Assembly: GCF_001580995.1 (NCBI RefSeq)
Contig: NZ_LHZU01000136.1
Span: forward strand, 25,996 to 89,995
Origin: Acetobacter senegalensis
GTDB lineage: Bacteria; Pseudomonadota; Alphaproteobacteria; Acetobacterales; Acetobacteraceae
Direction of reading: 5' to 3'
DNA: 64,000 bases
The notes beneath the pieces are model-generated. The model was not told the origin of the DNA. It was given only the letters and a program-made list of their open reading frames with translations, and did not search any database. A program made the translations under genes and the position numbers. Below are positions 50,748 through 60,869 of this stretch, piece after piece (the first letter of the stretch is position 1; each line of letters starts with the position of its first letter).

Positions 50748-51239
50748 TTATCCTTTGGCTGGCTTCAACGCCCGCCCAAGCCACCTGAACGTTTTGATAC
50801 ATCCGGCAGCCATAATCCCCGCCACAATATCATCCCCCATAATGCCGAGTGCATCATGACGCCGGTCCAGCACACCAACAGGGCCAGGTTTCCTGATATC
50901 GAACAACCGGAAAAGCGCAAACGCAACCAAAGACCAGATGAAAGGGTTTTCCTGACTTGAGGTGTCTTCTGTGGGTTTAGAGGCTGTGCAGGCCAGAAGG
51001 CTGATCCACATACCAGCAACTTCATCAATCACGATCCAGCCATGGTCTTCACCATCACCTGCTTGATCCGCCGCCCACCAACCGGCAACACTGGCCACTA
51101 CAGCCCCCGTTGCCAAAACACGTTTACGCCGCATGAATGGCAACGCCACCAACAACGCAGCAAGGGATCCGACAGTTCCTGGCGCTTTTGGCGATAGTCC
51201 ACAGCCGCCAAAGGTGGCAATCACACGCGAAATTTTCAT
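50748..51239 (-). CDS. pgpA: Phosphatidylglycerophosphatase A
   Basis: Removes phosphate from phosphatidylglycerophosphate to give phosphatidylglycerol, the substrate of the cardiolipin synthase encoded further along. The 163 aa membrane protein has 'ATFGGCGLSPKAPGTVGSLA' at the N-terminus, 'IVIDEVAGMWISLL' and 'FRLFDIRKPGPVGVLDRR', the PgpA catalytic motifs. ATG 51239 overlaps the slt stop by 4 nt and gives the usual N-terminus; a longer reading to 51281 would run into slt. Confidence 0.94.
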   Translation of the reverse strand: MKISRVIATFGGCGLSPKAPGTVGSLAALLVALPFMRRKRVLATGAVVASVAGWWAADQAGDGEDHGWIVIDEVAGMWISLLACTASKPTEDTSSQENPFIWSLVAFALFRLFDIRKPGPVGVLDRRHDALGIMGDDIVAGIMAAGCIKTFRWLGRALKPAKG

Positions 51240-53227
51240 GTCTTTTGTCCCAGAGCCGCATAAACGGTCATGTTTTCCCACACACGCTCCACGTAATTCC
51301 GTGTTTCAGAAAAGGGAATGCTCTCTATCCAGTCGATCATATCCACTTGCGAAGCACCAGTACGGCCCGGATCTCCTGCGGTTGAAAGCCACCGCGCAAG
51401 CCGGGTAGGGCCGCCATTGTAAGCGGCCGCGATGTAAGGAACCACGCCGCCAAACCGATCCTGAAGGTGTGTCAGATAGGCAATTCCCAGTCGCATGTTA
51501 TTATCAGGATCATGCAGACCCGTTACCGTGGCGGCTGAAGAGGAAAGTCCTGCAGCGTGGACCATGTCGCCAGCGGTAGAAGGTTTGAGTTGCATCAAGC
51601 CAATAGCATTTGACGAGCTGATGGCGTCAGAATTGAAATTGCTCTCCTGACGCATGAGCCCCAACACCAGCCCGGGTGGAAGGGAACTGGGTGGTGGCGT
51701 GTAGGGCTGCGGCCATCCTGACTGCAAAAGAAAAATCCCATCTCGTCCAACGTCCCGCGCAACGGCCACCGAAATATCAGGCAGGTTAAGTTGAAGTGCC
51801 AGGCTAGAAAGCGCCATCTTGTCCGGCAGCGTGACAAGCTGCTGCCTGAGCAATGTCAGAAAATCTCTCGCATGGGGGCGGTCTCCCCATGAGACAAGGA
51901 TTTGCGCAGCCTGAGCCAGATCACTCCCGGAAAGACGAACGGATTCCGCCGTCGCCACTGAAGGATCATGACTTGCCTTCAAACGACGAACCACCTCATC
52001 GGGAATCTCAGTCGGTGCAAGAAGCGTCGCTTTGTTACCAGCCAGTTCTGCTGCCGCCATCTGACCATAAAATGTGCCGGGATAAGACGCTGCCTGCAAG
52101 AAATCAGCCCGTGCCGTAGCTTCATCATGCGCAGCAAGGTGGGCACGCCCCAGCCAGTAAAGCCCACGGCTTTTGGTGATAAGGGAAGAAGAAGCCGCAA
52201 GCTGCCGGAAAAAAGGCTCTGCGGCGGCAGGAGTATTCTGTTTTTGCAAAGCAATCCAGCCGCTTAGAAAAGCTGCGTCCAGATGGTTCGTGCCGTTGGC
52301 TACTGTGTCATTGGCCAGAAAAAAAGCCTGCTCGTTCTGTCCGCTTAACAGAAACTCTCTGGCCAACGCATCACGCTCCCGCCAGAATACCGCCTGATGG
52401 GTTGTTGCTTCGGCTTGCAGGCCCTTGCTTTTCCACAAAGCAAGGGCGTCGTCATACCGTTTCTGAAGGCGTAGCCAGCGGGCATAATCAATCACCAGAA
52501 ACGGATTAGCAGAATCAGCAGAATTTAATCCGGCAAGTGTGCCTTCCGCAGCAACATCTCCCCCATGCAAGGCCAGTCGAGCTTGCGCCAGAGGCTGACG
52601 CGCACTGCTTAGATACGGTATCGTCTGGCGTGCGGCAGATAGCAGACCTGCTTTTTCCTCCCGATCAAAACGCAACCAGGATGCCTCAGGCGTAATAGCC
52701 TGGGAGAATGATGCGGTTAAAGCGTTTGCGCCTTTGGGCGTATCATTCCCGTTCATCCAGGCCTGCCGGGCTTCTGCGACGAGTTTTTGGGAAAGTGTAG
52801 GCTGTGACGACCCTACCTGCCCCTGACATTGAGCAAGGGCTGGCCCATAAGTAAGAGGCTGCTCCGCGCAGAGTCGGGCCAAAACTTCGGGATCATGCTC
52901 TTCGGCCAACGCCTGCTGCATACGCAGCTTCAGCAATTGCCATCGGGGCCACACCGGTCGCGTATTCAGAAAGTCAGCATATTCCTGCGCGCTGCCATGG
53001 GATGAACCGACAAGGCTGAGCCAGACAGTCAAACGACTGGCGACTGGATCAACCGGCGCGTTACCAGCGGCCGCCTGCTGAGGAGAAGGCCATGCAGGCT
53101 GAGCGGGGAAGGAAGGGGGCTGATCAGTCTGCGCCGAGCATCCGCTAAGGAGCAGAGCAACCAAAGGCAGAGCGACGCAGATACGCGACGGAGAAGAAAA
53201 AAAGACCATGCCGGAAAGATGAGTCAT
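51236..53227 (-). CDS. slt: Lytic murein transglycosylase, lipoprotein (Slt family)
   Basis: Cleaves peptidoglycan glycan strands to form 1,6-anhydromuramic ends. The 663 aa product has a lipoprotein signal ending 'ALLLSGC' (lipid-bearing Cys near residue 30), a long alpha-superhelical U-domain (about 60-480), and a C-terminal SLT domain. That domain has catalytic Glu in 'LGLMRQESNF', then 'SSSNAIGLMQLKPSTAGD' and 'AAYNGGPTRLARWL'. ATG 53227 is used; ATG 53209 also leaves a complete signal and neither has a strong ribosome-binding site. Start of slt-pgpA-pncC. Confidence 0.92.
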   Translation of the reverse strand: MTHLSGMVFFSSPSRICVALPLVALLLSGCSAQTDQPPSFPAQPAWPSPQQAAAGNAPVDPVASRLTVWLSLVGSSHGSAQEYADFLNTRPVWPRWQLLKLRMQQALAEEHDPEVLARLCAEQPLTYGPALAQCQGQVGSSQPTLSQKLVAEARQAWMNGNDTPKGANALTASFSQAITPEASWLRFDREEKAGLLSAARQTIPYLSSARQPLAQARLALHGGDVAAEGTLAGLNSADSANPFLVIDYARWLRLQKRYDDALALWKSKGLQAEATTHQAVFWRERDALAREFLLSGQNEQAFFLANDTVANGTNHLDAAFLSGWIALQKQNTPAAAEPFFRQLAASSSLITKSRGLYWLGRAHLAAHDEATARADFLQAASYPGTFYGQMAAAELAGNKATLLAPTEIPDEVVRRLKASHDPSVATAESVRLSGSDLAQAAQILVSWGDRPHARDFLTLLRQQLVTLPDKMALSSLALQLNLPDISVAVARDVGRDGIFLLQSGWPQPYTPPPSSLPPGLVLGLMRQESNFNSDAISSSNAIGLMQLKPSTAGDMVHAAGLSSSAATVTGLHDPDNNMRLGIAYLTHLQDRFGGVVPYIAAAYNGGPTRLARWLSTAGDPGRTGASQVDMIDWIESIPFSETRNYVERVWENMTVYAALGQKT

Positions 53228-53290
53228 CCCGGCGTGGCTGGCAAGCCGTTCTGTTACCTGATGTGCGGTCAAACACATCAGGCATACATG

Positions 53291-53905
53291 TCAGTGGGGA
53301 ATATGCCCCCAGACTTCGCCACCACCTTTCACAATAAGCTCAATGGCAACGCCCAGCACTATCAGCAGCCCCACCCAGGAAATCCATTTGTACCGGTCCA
53401 GCAGGCGGGCGATATAAGAAGCCGCAATACCCATCAGCAGCACAGAGAGAACCAGCCCCATAACAAGAATGCCCGGATGCTCGGCTGCTGCGCCTGCAAC
53501 GGCAAGCACGTTATCCAGACTCATGGAAAGGTCTGCTATCAGAATACGGAAGATCGCCTTACCCAGACTGCCCGGGGCAGGAGCAGTTCCGTTCTGGGTG
53601 TGAGTTTGGTCGGATTTCATTTCGCGGTACATGCGCCAGCAGACCCAGAGCAGCAGAAAGCCACCGGCCAGTGTCAGTCCCACTATGGCCAGAAGTTTAA
53701 CCGCCACCAACGCCATAAGAATGCGAATAAGCGCCGCGGCCCCAATACCTGCAAAAATAGCCTTCTTTCGGTCGTCTGGCGCGAGGGAGCGGACAACCAG
53801 ACCGATAACAACCGCATTATCGCCAGCCAGTGTCACGTCAATCAACACAACCTGCAAAAAGGCGATCACTGCTTTCAGGCTGAAAGCATCAAGAAAACCG
53901 TGCAC
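53291..53905 (-). CDS. TerC/YjbE-family integral membrane protein
   Basis: A 204 aa inner-membrane protein of the TerC family, some of which export manganese or metallate secreted enzymes. It has about seven hydrophobic segments and both family motifs: 'IDVTLAGDNAVVIGL' near residue 22 and 'LIADLSMSLDNVLAVAG' near 120, whose Asp/Asn residues are thought to bind metal. GTG 53905 is chosen because CGGAG lies 5 nt upstream and family members begin at this point. An in-frame ATG at 53998 has no ribosome-binding site, so 53906-53998 is probably leader. Divergent from purB. Confidence 0.82.
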   Translation of the reverse strand: MHGFLDAFSLKAVIAFLQVVLIDVTLAGDNAVVIGLVVRSLAPDDRKKAIFAGIGAAALIRILMALVAVKLLAIVGLTLAGGFLLLWVCWRMYREMKSDQTHTQNGTAPAPGSLGKAIFRILIADLSMSLDNVLAVAGAAAEHPGILVMGLVLSVLLMGIAASYIARLLDRYKWISWVGLLIVLGVAIELIVKGGGEVWGHIPH

Positions 53906-54071
53906 AGAAACTCCGATTCGTCTGAGTAAGGGCTGATAAACACCACCCTGCGGCCTGAAACTCCTTAAAGCGTCCCCTCGAGTCAAAGTTTTATTCATTA
54001 CGGGAAGACGGGACGACCGAAATCGGTTAGAGAAGCGCGCATTATCCCGTTCTCAGGAGGAACACCGCGTT

Positions 54072-55421
54072 ATGGTGCCGCGCTACACCCGCCCTGTCAT
54101 GGCCGCTATCTGGTCACCTGAAAATCGCTACCGTATCTGGTTTGAGATTGAAGCACTGGCCTGTGAAGCCATGGCGGAATACGGCGCTGTTCCGAAGGAA
54201 GCCGCAAAAGTGGTGCGCGAGAAAGGCGATGCGGCCCTCGCTGCCTTCTCTGATGCCGATCTGGCCCGCATTGATGAGATTGAAGCCGAAACCCGGCACG
54301 ATGTGATTGCCTTCCTGACATGGCTTGCTGAAAAAGTTGGTCCGGAAAGCCGCTTCGTGCATCTGGGCATGACATCTTCGGACGTGCTGGATACCTGTCT
54401 GGCAGTTCAGCTGGTTCAGGCCACAGACTTGCTCCTGAAGGATCTGGATGACGTTCTGGCCGCGCTGAAAGCACGGGCGTTCGAACATAAATATACTCTG
54501 ACCATCGGTCGCAGCCATGGCATCCACGCTGAACCCACATCCTTCGGGCTCAAGCTGGCAGGGCATTATGCCGAATTCGTACGCAACAAAGCTCGCCTTG
54601 AAAGTGCCCGTGCGGAAATTGCAACCTGCGCCATTTCCGGTGCTGTTGGCACTTATGCCCACCTGGACCCGCGTGTTGAAAGCTATGTTGCCGAACGCCT
54701 TGGTCTGAAACCAGAACCTGTTTCTACCCAGGTTATTCCGCGTGACCGCCACGCTGCCTATTTCTGCACTCTGGCCGTGATCGCCAGCGGCATTGAACGC
54801 CTGGCAACAGAAGTCAGACATTTACAGCGCTCAGAAGTACGCGAGGCGGAAGAGTTCTTCCATCCAGGGCAGAAAGGCTCTTCTGCCATGCCGCACAAGC
54901 GGAATCCTGTCCTGACCGAAAACCTGACGGGGCTGGCCCGCCTTGTCCGGTCTGCCGCCATCCCGGCACTTGAAAACGTGGCGCTATGGCATGAACGCGA
55001 CATCAGTCACTCATCGGTTGAGCGGAACATCTGTCCGGATGCCACCATTGGGCTAGACTTTGCGCTGGCCCGCCTGTCTGGTCTGATCAGTAAACTGTTG
55101 ATTTACCCAGACCGCATGGCTGCCAATATTGAGAGCCTTGGTGGCGTTGTGCACTCTGGTGAAGTGTTGCTGGCACTGGCCCGTGCAGGCCTCTCTCGGG
55201 AGGACGCATATCGCATCGTGCAACGTAATGCCATGGCGACCTGGACCAAGCTCGGGACGCCAGAATGCCGGACATTCCGCGAAAATCTGGATGCTGACCC
55301 TGAAATTTCCGGTCGGATTGCACCAGATGTACTGGATGCCGCAATGGATAGTCGTCAGCACCTCAAAGCGATCGATGCCCTTTATGAAAAAGTGTTCGGT
55401 GAGCCGGGCCCCGCTCAGTAA
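54072..55421 (+). CDS. purB: Adenylosuccinate lyase
   Basis: Acts twice in purine synthesis: cleaves SAICAR to AICAR and adenylosuccinate to AMP, releasing fumarate. The 449 aa product has '[19 protein letters not shown]' at the N-terminus, '[12 protein letters not shown]', the general acid/base His region '[16 protein letters not shown]', and the superfamily signature '[17 protein letters not shown]'. ATG 54072 follows AGGAGG. purC comes next, after 136 nt. Confidence 0.97.
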   Translation: MVPRYTRPVMAAIWSPENRYRIWFEIEALACEAMAEYGAVPKEAAKVVREKGDAALAAFSDADLARIDEIEAETRHDVIAFLTWLAEKVGPESRFVHLGMTSSDVLDTCLAVQLVQATDLLLKDLDDVLAALKARAFEHKYTLTIGRSHGIHAEPTSFGLKLAGHYAEFVRNKARLESARAEIATCAISGAVGTYAHLDPRVESYVAERLGLKPEPVSTQVIPRDRHAAYFCTLAVIASGIERLATEVRHLQRSEVREAEEFFHPGQKGSSAMPHKRNPVLTENLTGLARLVRSAAIPALENVALWHERDISHSSVERNICPDATIGLDFALARLSGLISKLLIYPDRMAANIESLGGVVHSGEVLLALARAGLSREDAYRIVQRNAMATWTKLGTPECRTFRENLDADPEISGRIAPDVLDAAMDSRQHLKAIDALYEKVFGEPGPAQ

Positions 55422-55557
55422 GGCTGGGTGCGCGACTATATCTTCAATTTCCGAAGCCTGCTATGACGGCGTCTGAACAGGGAAGGGCATGGATCAGCCC
55501 TTCCGCCAGACCGGTTATCAGGGATCGGTTTCTAGTGACATACAGGTAAGGATGACC

Positions 55558-56325
55558 ATGGCCCGTCGCCGCCAGCTTTACGAAGGTAAAGCCAAAATCC
55601 TTTTTGAAGGGCCCGAGCCCGGCACCGTTGTGCAGTATTTCAAGGATGACGCCACTGCCGGCAACGGGGCCAAAAGTGGAATCATTACCGGGAAAGGCGT
55701 GCTCAACAACCGTATCAGCGAACATCTGATGCTTCGGTTGCAGGAAATTGGTATTCCCACTCACTTCATCCGTCGCATCAACATGCGCGAACAATTGGTG
55801 AAGGAAGTTGAGATCATTCCTCTGGAAGTGGTTGTTCGCAATATCGCAGCAGGCAGCATAGCGAAGCGGTTTGGTATTGAGGAAGGCACACGTCTGCCGC
55901 GCAGCATCATAGAATTCTATTTCAAGAATGATGCGCTGGGCGACCCTATGGCGTCAGAAGATCACATTATCGCCTTTGGATGGGCGGCTCCGCATGAGCT
56001 GGAAGAAATGACCGGCATGGCCATGCGGGTGAATGACTTCCTATGCGGTTTGTTCAATGGGATCGGCATTCAGTTGGTGGACTTCAAACTTGAGTTTGGA
56101 CGCCACTGGGAAGGCGATGACATGAGCATTGTTCTGGCAGATGAAATTTCGCCCGACAATTGCCGCCTATGGGATATCCAGACCAGCGAGAAACTCGACA
56201 AAGACCGTTTCCGTCGTGACCTCGGCAGCGTTAAGGAAGCTTATCAGGAAGTTGCCCGCCGTCTGGGTATTCTGCCCGAAGCTGGCAATAACGGTGATCT
56301 GAAGGGCACGGAGACACTGCAATAA
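55558..56325 (+). CDS. purC: SAICAR synthase (phosphoribosylaminoimidazole-succinocarboxamide synthase)
   Basis: Condenses CAIR with aspartate, using ATP. The 255 aa product has '[14 protein letters not shown]' near the N-terminus, '[15 protein letters not shown]', '[20 protein letters not shown]' and '[10 protein letters not shown]' with '[14 protein letters not shown]'. ATG 55558 is preferred: AAGGA lies 6 nt upstream and the protein then begins [13 protein letters not shown] 55552 is a near alternative; an extension to 55489 is unlikely. purS follows. Confidence 0.96.
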   Translation: MARRRQLYEGKAKILFEGPEPGTVVQYFKDDATAGNGAKSGIITGKGVLNNRISEHLMLRLQEIGIPTHFIRRINMREQLVKEVEIIPLEVVVRNIAAGSIAKRFGIEEGTRLPRSIIEFYFKNDALGDPMASEDHIIAFGWAAPHELEEMTGMAMRVNDFLCGLFNGIGIQLVDFKLEFGRHWEGDDMSIVLADEISPDNCRLWDIQTSEKLDKDRFRRDLGSVKEAYQEVARRLGILPEAGNNGDLKGTETLQ

Positions 56326-56354
56326 TCATGCCGACAGGAACAGGGGCTCTATCA

Positions 56355-56597
56355 ATGAAAGTGCGTGTAACCGTCATGCTGAAGGAAGGTGTGCTGGACC
56401 CTCAGGGAAAAGCCATCAGCCATGCCTTGCAGACACTTGGCTTTCCCGGCGTGACAGACGTTCACGTAGGCAAGATTATTGACCTGGATGTGGCTGGCAC
56501 AGATCGCGCAGCCGTCCAGAAGCAGGCGGAAGACATGGCGCGTGATCTGCTGGCCAATCTGGTGATTGAAGATTTCACGGTGGAGGTGCTTGGATGA
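56355..56597 (+). CDS. purS: Phosphoribosylformylglycinamidine synthase subunit PurS
   Basis: Small subunit that joins PurQ and PurL into the active FGAM synthase. The 80 aa product starts 'MKVRVTVMLKEGVLDPQGKA' and has 'DVHVGKIIDLDV', both standard for PurS. ATG 56355 has AGGGG upstream; an in-frame ATG at 56328 adds 9 residues without support. Its TGA overlaps the next start by 4 nt. Confidence 0.94.
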   Translation: MKVRVTVMLKEGVLDPQGKAISHALQTLGFPGVTDVHVGKIIDLDVAGTDRAAVQKQAEDMARDLLANLVIEDFTVEVLG

Positions 56598-56965
56598 AAC
56601 GCCTTGTTCTGATTGCACTTGCCGGGGCCTGTCTCGCTCCTGTTACGGGACACGCCCAGCGTATTTCCCCCATGCAGGCTGGCAATTTTGCCCGCGTGTG
56701 CGCCAAACCCGCTGGTGCCAGCGTGTGCGATGCCTACATCACAGGCATGGCGGACGCAGGCGCTCTCTCCAAGATCAATGACCGTAATGAAGGAGATGCC
56801 TCGGCTCCGGCAGGCTTCTGTATCCCTCCTTCAGAAAACGCGGCTTCCATGCGGTCCAAGGTTATGGGCTGGCTGAAAGCTCATTCTGACAGCCTGTCCA
56901 AGCCTGTGGGGGAAAGTGTCTTCCGCGCCCTGCATGACTCCTATCCGTGTAGCGTAAAAAAATGA
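56594..56965 (+). CDS. Exported Rap1a/Tai-like protein inside the purine operon
   Basis: A 123 aa exported protein: signal peptide about residues 1-21 ('[10 protein letters not shown]...GHA' type), then a small domain with four cysteines. The pattern '[12 protein letters not shown]', 'GFCIPPSE', a helix ending in 'WLKAHSD', and 'LHDSYPC' matches Rap1a/Tai-type proteins, first known as immunity proteins against type VI amidase effectors but also widespread as orphans. No toxin gene is nearby. It is tied by ATGA overlaps to purS before and purQ after, so it must be translated with the purine genes. A purine-related role is not evident. Confidence 0.75.
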   Translation: MKRLVLIALAGACLAPVTGHAQRISPMQAGNFARVCAKPAGASVCDAYITGMADAGALSKINDRNEGDASAPAGFCIPPSENAASMRSKVMGWLKAHSDSLSKPVGESVFRALHDSYPCSVKK

Positions 56966-57663
56966 AATCTGCGATTGTCGTTTTTCCCGGCACCAACCGT
57001 GAGCGCGATATGGCAATCGCGCTCAAGCGTGTAACCGGCAAAGCCCCCACTATGCTGTGGCATCGGGACACCGCGTTGCCTGATGTTGATCTGGTGGTTC
57101 TACCCGGTGGCTTTAGCTACGGTGATTACCTGCGCTGTGGGGCCATGGCCGCACATTCCCCCATCATGACTGAAATCCGGGCCTTCGCTGAAAAGGGCGG
57201 ACACATTCTAGGCGTCTGCAATGGTTTCCAGATTCTAACGGAAACGGGCCTGCTTCCCGGTGCTTTGCTGCGTAACGCCAATTTGCGTTTCCTGTCTCAG
57301 GACTGCCATCTTCGCGTTGAACGTGCCGATACACCCTTCACCCACAAATGGGAAAAGGGGGATGTTTTCCGCACGCCTCTGGCGCATGGTGATGGAAACT
57401 ACACCGCTGACAGCCAGACGCTGGAACGGCTGGAAGGTGAAGGGCTAGTTGCATTCCGGTATGCCGGAGCCAATGGTTCGGTACAAGCCAGTGATACTGA
57501 AACCAACCCGAATGGTAGCGTGAACAGCATTGCCGGTATCCTGAGCACGAATACACGCATCTGCGGCATGATGCCTCATCCGGAAGACCTTGTTGATCCC
57601 CTTATGGGTGGAGAAGATGGTCTGCCGCTGTTTGAAGGTCTGGTGGAGGCTTTTGTCCGGTGA
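56962..57663 (+). CDS. purQ: Phosphoribosylformylglycinamidine synthase subunit PurQ
   Basis: Glutaminase subunit of FGAM synthase. The 233 aa class I amidotransferase begins '[19 protein letters not shown]' and has '[20 protein letters not shown]', the nucleophile in '[11 protein letters not shown]', and the catalytic His in '[11 protein letters not shown]'. The start overlaps the Rap1a-like gene by 4 nt, and the stop overlaps the purL GTG start by 4 nt. Confidence 0.96.
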   Translation: MKSAIVVFPGTNRERDMAIALKRVTGKAPTMLWHRDTALPDVDLVVLPGGFSYGDYLRCGAMAAHSPIMTEIRAFAEKGGHILGVCNGFQILTETGLLPGALLRNANLRFLSQDCHLRVERADTPFTHKWEKGDVFRTPLAHGDGNYTADSQTLERLEGEGLVAFRYAGANGSVQASDTETNPNGSVNSIAGILSTNTRICGMMPHPEDLVDPLMGGEDGLPLFEGLVEAFVR

Positions 57664-59858
57664 AAAAGACCGTCGATCTTTCTCTGGCTCAGGAATTTGG
57701 GCTGACACCTGAAGAATATGACCGTGTTCTCAAGATTATGGGCCGCACGCCCAGCCTGACAGAACTGGGCGTGTTCTCCGTCATGTGGTCCGAACACTGC
57801 TCTTACAAATCATCACGTAAGTGGCTCCGGACCCTGCCGACAACAGCCCCTTGGGTCATCCATGGCCCAGGTGAAAATGCTGGTGTGGTCGATATTGGAG
57901 AAGGCTATGCCGCCATCTTCAAAATGGAAAGCCACAACCATCCCTCTTTCATTGAGCCTTATCAGGGGGCTGCAACAGGGGTTGGGGGCATTCTGCGAGA
58001 TGTCTTCACCATGGGCGCACGTCCAGTCGCCAATCTGAACGCGCTGCGCTTTGGTAGTCCGGAAACGCCAAGAACCCGCCAGATTATTGATGGTGTGGTA
58101 CGGGGTATTGGCGGATACGGTAACTGCGTGGGTGTCCCGACTGTAGGGGGGGAAATCAACTTTCATCCCGCCTATGATGGCAACCCGCTTGTAAACGCCA
58201 TGACCGTGGGCATTGCCCGCAAGGATCGCATTTTCCTCTCTGCTGCAGCAGGTGTTGGAAATCCGGTTGTGTATGTCGGCTCCCGCACCGGACGAGACGG
58301 CATTCATGGCGCCACCATGTCTTCCGCAGAATTTGATGAAAATGCACTCGCCAAACGCCCCACAGTGCAGGTGGGTGACCCTTTCATTGAAAAGCTGCTG
58401 ATTGAAGCCTGCCTGGAACTGATGGCGACTGACGCCATTGTGGCCATTCAGGACATGGGCGCGGCAGGGCTGACGTCTTCTTCCGTCGAAATGGCAGGAA
58501 AGGGCGGTGTCGGCATTGAACTGGACCTTGATGCCGTACCTCAGCGTGAACCGGGCATGACAGCCTATGAAATGATGCTGTCTGAAAGCCAGGAACGTAT
58601 GCTGATTGTCCTGCGTCCTGACCGCACGGAAATTGCGCGCAAAATCTTTGAAAAATGGGAACTGGATTTTGCCGTCATCGGTCATTTGACTGATACCGGC
58701 CATATTGTCGTCAAGCATAAAGGTGCGGTGGAAGCTGACATCCCGCTTGATCCATTGGCCGAGCAAGCGCCGATCTATGATCGCCCTGCCACGACACCCG
58801 TAGCACCGGCTCCTCTTGAAGGCGTTCATGCGCCGCTCTCTCTGGATGCCATGTTGCTACGGCTGGTCGGCTCACCTGATCTCGCTTCCCGTGCGTGGGT
58901 ATGGAACCAGTATGACAGCACCGTTGGGGGACAAACGGTCCGCCGCCCCGGCGCCGCTGATGCAGCGATTGTCAAGATAGAAGACACCACACTCGGGCTC
59001 GCACTGACAACGGACTGCACGCCCCGGTATTGTCAGGCTGATCCCAAAACGGGTGGGGCACAGGCTGTGGCAGAAGCGTGGCGCAACATTACTGCCACCG
59101 GCGCTCGTCCTCTGGCAGTCACGGACAACCTGAATTTTGGCAATCCGGAAAAACCGGAAATCATGGGCCAGTTTGTTGCGGCTATCGAAGGAATGGGGGA
59201 GGCCTGTCGGGCACTTGATTTCCCGGTCGTCAGCGGCAACGTCTCCCTTTATAATGAGACCCGTCAGCCTGATGGTTCAACCATGTCCATTCTTCCAACG
59301 CCGGCAATCGGAGCGCTGGGCGTGCTGGAGGATGTCTCCAAGGCCATTGGCCTAGGCATGACAGACGGAGCCGCAGTGGTTCTGGTGGGGGAAACACGGG
59401 GCGAACTGGGGCAATCCATTTGGCTGCGTGAAATTCTGGGCCGTGAGGAAGGACCACCTCCTCGGGTCGATCTGGCGGCAGAAAAACGTAACGGCGATTT
59501 TGTCCGTGCGGAAATCCTGAATGGCACGATCTCAGCCTGCCATGACCTTGCTGATGGCGGTATCCTGGTTGGCGTAGCTGAAATGGTTATGGCCAGCCGC
59601 ATTGGGTGTGAGCTGGAAAGCCCTGTCTCTGGCATCCGGCCTGAAGCCTTCTGGTTTGGTGAAGACCAGGCACGTTATCTGGTTTGCGTTAGTGACGCCG
59701 AAGATTTCTGCGCCCGAGCTGAAAAAGCTGGCGTGCCAGCCAGGCTGATCGGCCGGGCAGGTGGAAGTGATTTGATTTTACCGAGTGGCGTCACAATATC
59801 TGCTGCTCGCCTTGCCGTTGCGCATGAAGCCTTTTTTCCGGCTCTGATGGAACGCTGA
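57660..59858 (+). CDS. purL: Phosphoribosylformylglycinamidine synthase subunit PurL
   Basis: Synthetase subunit that converts FGAR to FGAM with ATP and ammonia from PurQ. The 732 aa product is the small PurL form that needs PurS and PurQ. It has '[16 protein letters not shown]' near residue 45, '[19 protein letters not shown]' and two PurM-like halves, with '[17 protein letters not shown]' and '[19 protein letters not shown]'. It starts at GTG 57660 in a GTGA overlap with purQ. bolA follows after 24 nt. Confidence 0.97.
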   Translation: MKKTVDLSLAQEFGLTPEEYDRVLKIMGRTPSLTELGVFSVMWSEHCSYKSSRKWLRTLPTTAPWVIHGPGENAGVVDIGEGYAAIFKMESHNHPSFIEPYQGAATGVGGILRDVFTMGARPVANLNALRFGSPETPRTRQIIDGVVRGIGGYGNCVGVPTVGGEINFHPAYDGNPLVNAMTVGIARKDRIFLSAAAGVGNPVVYVGSRTGRDGIHGATMSSAEFDENALAKRPTVQVGDPFIEKLLIEACLELMATDAIVAIQDMGAAGLTSSSVEMAGKGGVGIELDLDAVPQREPGMTAYEMMLSESQERMLIVLRPDRTEIARKIFEKWELDFAVIGHLTDTGHIVVKHKGAVEADIPLDPLAEQAPIYDRPATTPVAPAPLEGVHAPLSLDAMLLRLVGSPDLASRAWVWNQYDSTVGGQTVRRPGAADAAIVKIEDTTLGLALTTDCTPRYCQADPKTGGAQAVAEAWRNITATGARPLAVTDNLNFGNPEKPEIMGQFVAAIEGMGEACRALDFPVVSGNVSLYNETRQPDGSTMSILPTPAIGALGVLEDVSKAIGLGMTDGAAVVLVGETRGELGQSIWLREILGREEGPPPRVDLAAEKRNGDFVRAEILNGTISACHDLADGGILVGVAEMVMASRIGCELESPVSGIRPEAFWFGEDQARYLVCVSDAEDFCARAEKAGVPARLIGRAGGSDLILPSGVTISAARLAVAHEAFFPALMER

Positions 59859-59882
59859 AGAGACTGCTTAGGAGTGTTACCA

Positions 59883-60113
59883 ATGGCAATGTCTGCCACA
59901 GAACTTGAAACTTACATCCGTCAGGCTTTTCCGGATGCCCAGATCAAGATTGATGATCTGGCAGGAGACGGTGATCACTATGCCTGCTCCGTTATCAGTG
60001 AAGCGTTCAAGGGGCTCTCCCGCGTAAAGCAGCACCAACTTGTCTATCAGGCGTTGCAAGGTCACATGGGGGGCAAACTGCATGCGCTGGCCCTTCAGAC
60101 CTCTGCACCCTGA
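59883..60113 (+). CDS. bolA: BolA-family protein
   Basis: A 76 aa BolA-fold protein with 'ELETYIRQAFPDAQIKIDD' near the N-terminus, 'DHYACSVISEAFKGLSRVKQHQL'-type core (conserved His in 'VKQHQLVYQAL') and 'HMGGKLHALALQT'. BolA proteins of this short type pair with CGFS monothiol glutaredoxins to bind or deliver iron-sulfur clusters. The very next gene encodes such a glutaredoxin. ATG 59883 has GGAG 8 nt upstream; ATG 59889 is also possible. Confidence 0.92.
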   Translation: MAMSATELETYIRQAFPDAQIKIDDLAGDGDHYACSVISEAFKGLSRVKQHQLVYQALQGHMGGKLHALALQTSAP

Positions 60114-60151
60114 CACAACGGTATCTTTTTTCTCATCCAAGGACGTCAATC

Positions 60152-60490
60152 ATGTCTGAAACAGTCAAACAGCATATTCAGAACGAAATCGACACCAATC
60201 CGGTCGTACTGTTCATGAAAGGGGACGCCGATTTCCCGCAGTGCGGGTTCTCTGCGCGTGTTGTACAGATCCTTTCTCACCTGGGTGTGCCCTTCAAGGC
60301 CATCAATGTGCTGGCTGACCCGGCCATTCGTCAGGGCATCAAGGATTTCTCCAACTGGCCGACCATTCCCCAGCTTTATGTCAAAGGGGAATTTATCGGC
60401 GGGTGCGATATCGTTATGGAAATGTTCCAGTCTGGTGAGCTTCAGGCTCTCCTCAAGGAAAAAAATATCGCCTGTAACGCTGAATCCTGA
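60152..60490 (+). CDS. grxD: Monothiol glutaredoxin, CGFS type (Grx4/GrxD)
   Basis: Iron-sulfur cluster carrier. The 112 aa product has 'NPVVLFMKGDADFPQCGFSA' with the CGFS active site at about residues 31-34, 'WPTIPQLYVKGEFIGGCDIV' for glutathione binding, and a normal length. With BolA it forms the usual [2Fe-2S] pair. bolA-grxD after purL is a common alphaproteobacterial order. Confidence 0.96.
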   Translation: MSETVKQHIQNEIDTNPVVLFMKGDADFPQCGFSARVVQILSHLGVPFKAINVLADPAIRQGIKDFSNWPTIPQLYVKGEFIGGCDIVMEMFQSGELQALLKEKNIACNAES

Positions 60491-60505
60491 TTTTTAAGTT
60501 GTCAG

Positions 60506-60540
60506 CTCTTTGGGTAGCTGTGTAGTCTGCCCAAGAGTTT
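60506..60540 (+). terminator. Possible grxD terminator
   Basis: CTCTTTGGG at 60506-60514 pairs with CCCAAGAG at 60530-60537, with one bulged T and a 15-nt loop, followed by TTT. It lies 16 nt after grxD and just before the next small gene. Confidence 0.45.
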
Positions 60541-60563
60541 GATGAGGTGAGGAAGCTTTTTTG

Positions 60564-60857
60564 ATGATGCGTCTTCCGTTTGTGCGTTGTGCCTTTGCGT
60601 TTGTTGGCCTGAGTGCTGGCTTTGCTGCTGTCAGTTCTTCTGCACATGCAGAACGTATTATTTCAGATCTTGAAGCAAGCAAGCTGACTTTTGCTTCCCT
60701 GACAGCCCCGCCGCCTGTGGTTCACGTGCGCCATACGAGCCACACTGTACATCAGGTTGCCAGCAACCATCACGCTTCCAGCCACAACATGGTTCGTCTG
60801 GTGTCCTATCATCCCAAACATGCTGCTGCGCACGCTGCTCGTCGGCATCGCACCTGA
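60564..60857 (+). CDS. Small exported His-rich protein of unknown function
   Basis: Not recognised. The 97 aa product has a signal peptide (about residues 1-29, ending 'SSSAHA'), a short middle ('ERIISDLEASKLTFASL') and a basic His-rich end. Around 14 of the last 45 residues are His, as in 'HVRHTSHTVHQVASNHHAS' and 'HPKHAAAHAARRHRT'. There are no cysteines. The His clusters suggest metal binding or acid buffering in the periplasm, which is inference. GAGGA lies about 11 nt before ATG 60564; TTG 60561 and ATG 60567 are neighbours. Confidence 0.65.
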   Translation: MMRLPFVRCAFAFVGLSAGFAAVSSSAHAERIISDLEASKLTFASLTAPPPVVHVRHTSHTVHQVASNHHASSHNMVRLVSYHPKHAAAHAARRHRT

Positions 60858-60869
60858 AACAGTCATCAA

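Noticed and set aside
53906..54071. yybP-ykoY manganese riboswitch before the TerC-type gene
   Set aside because: The conserved GGGGAGTAG-type core and pairing elements could not be located.
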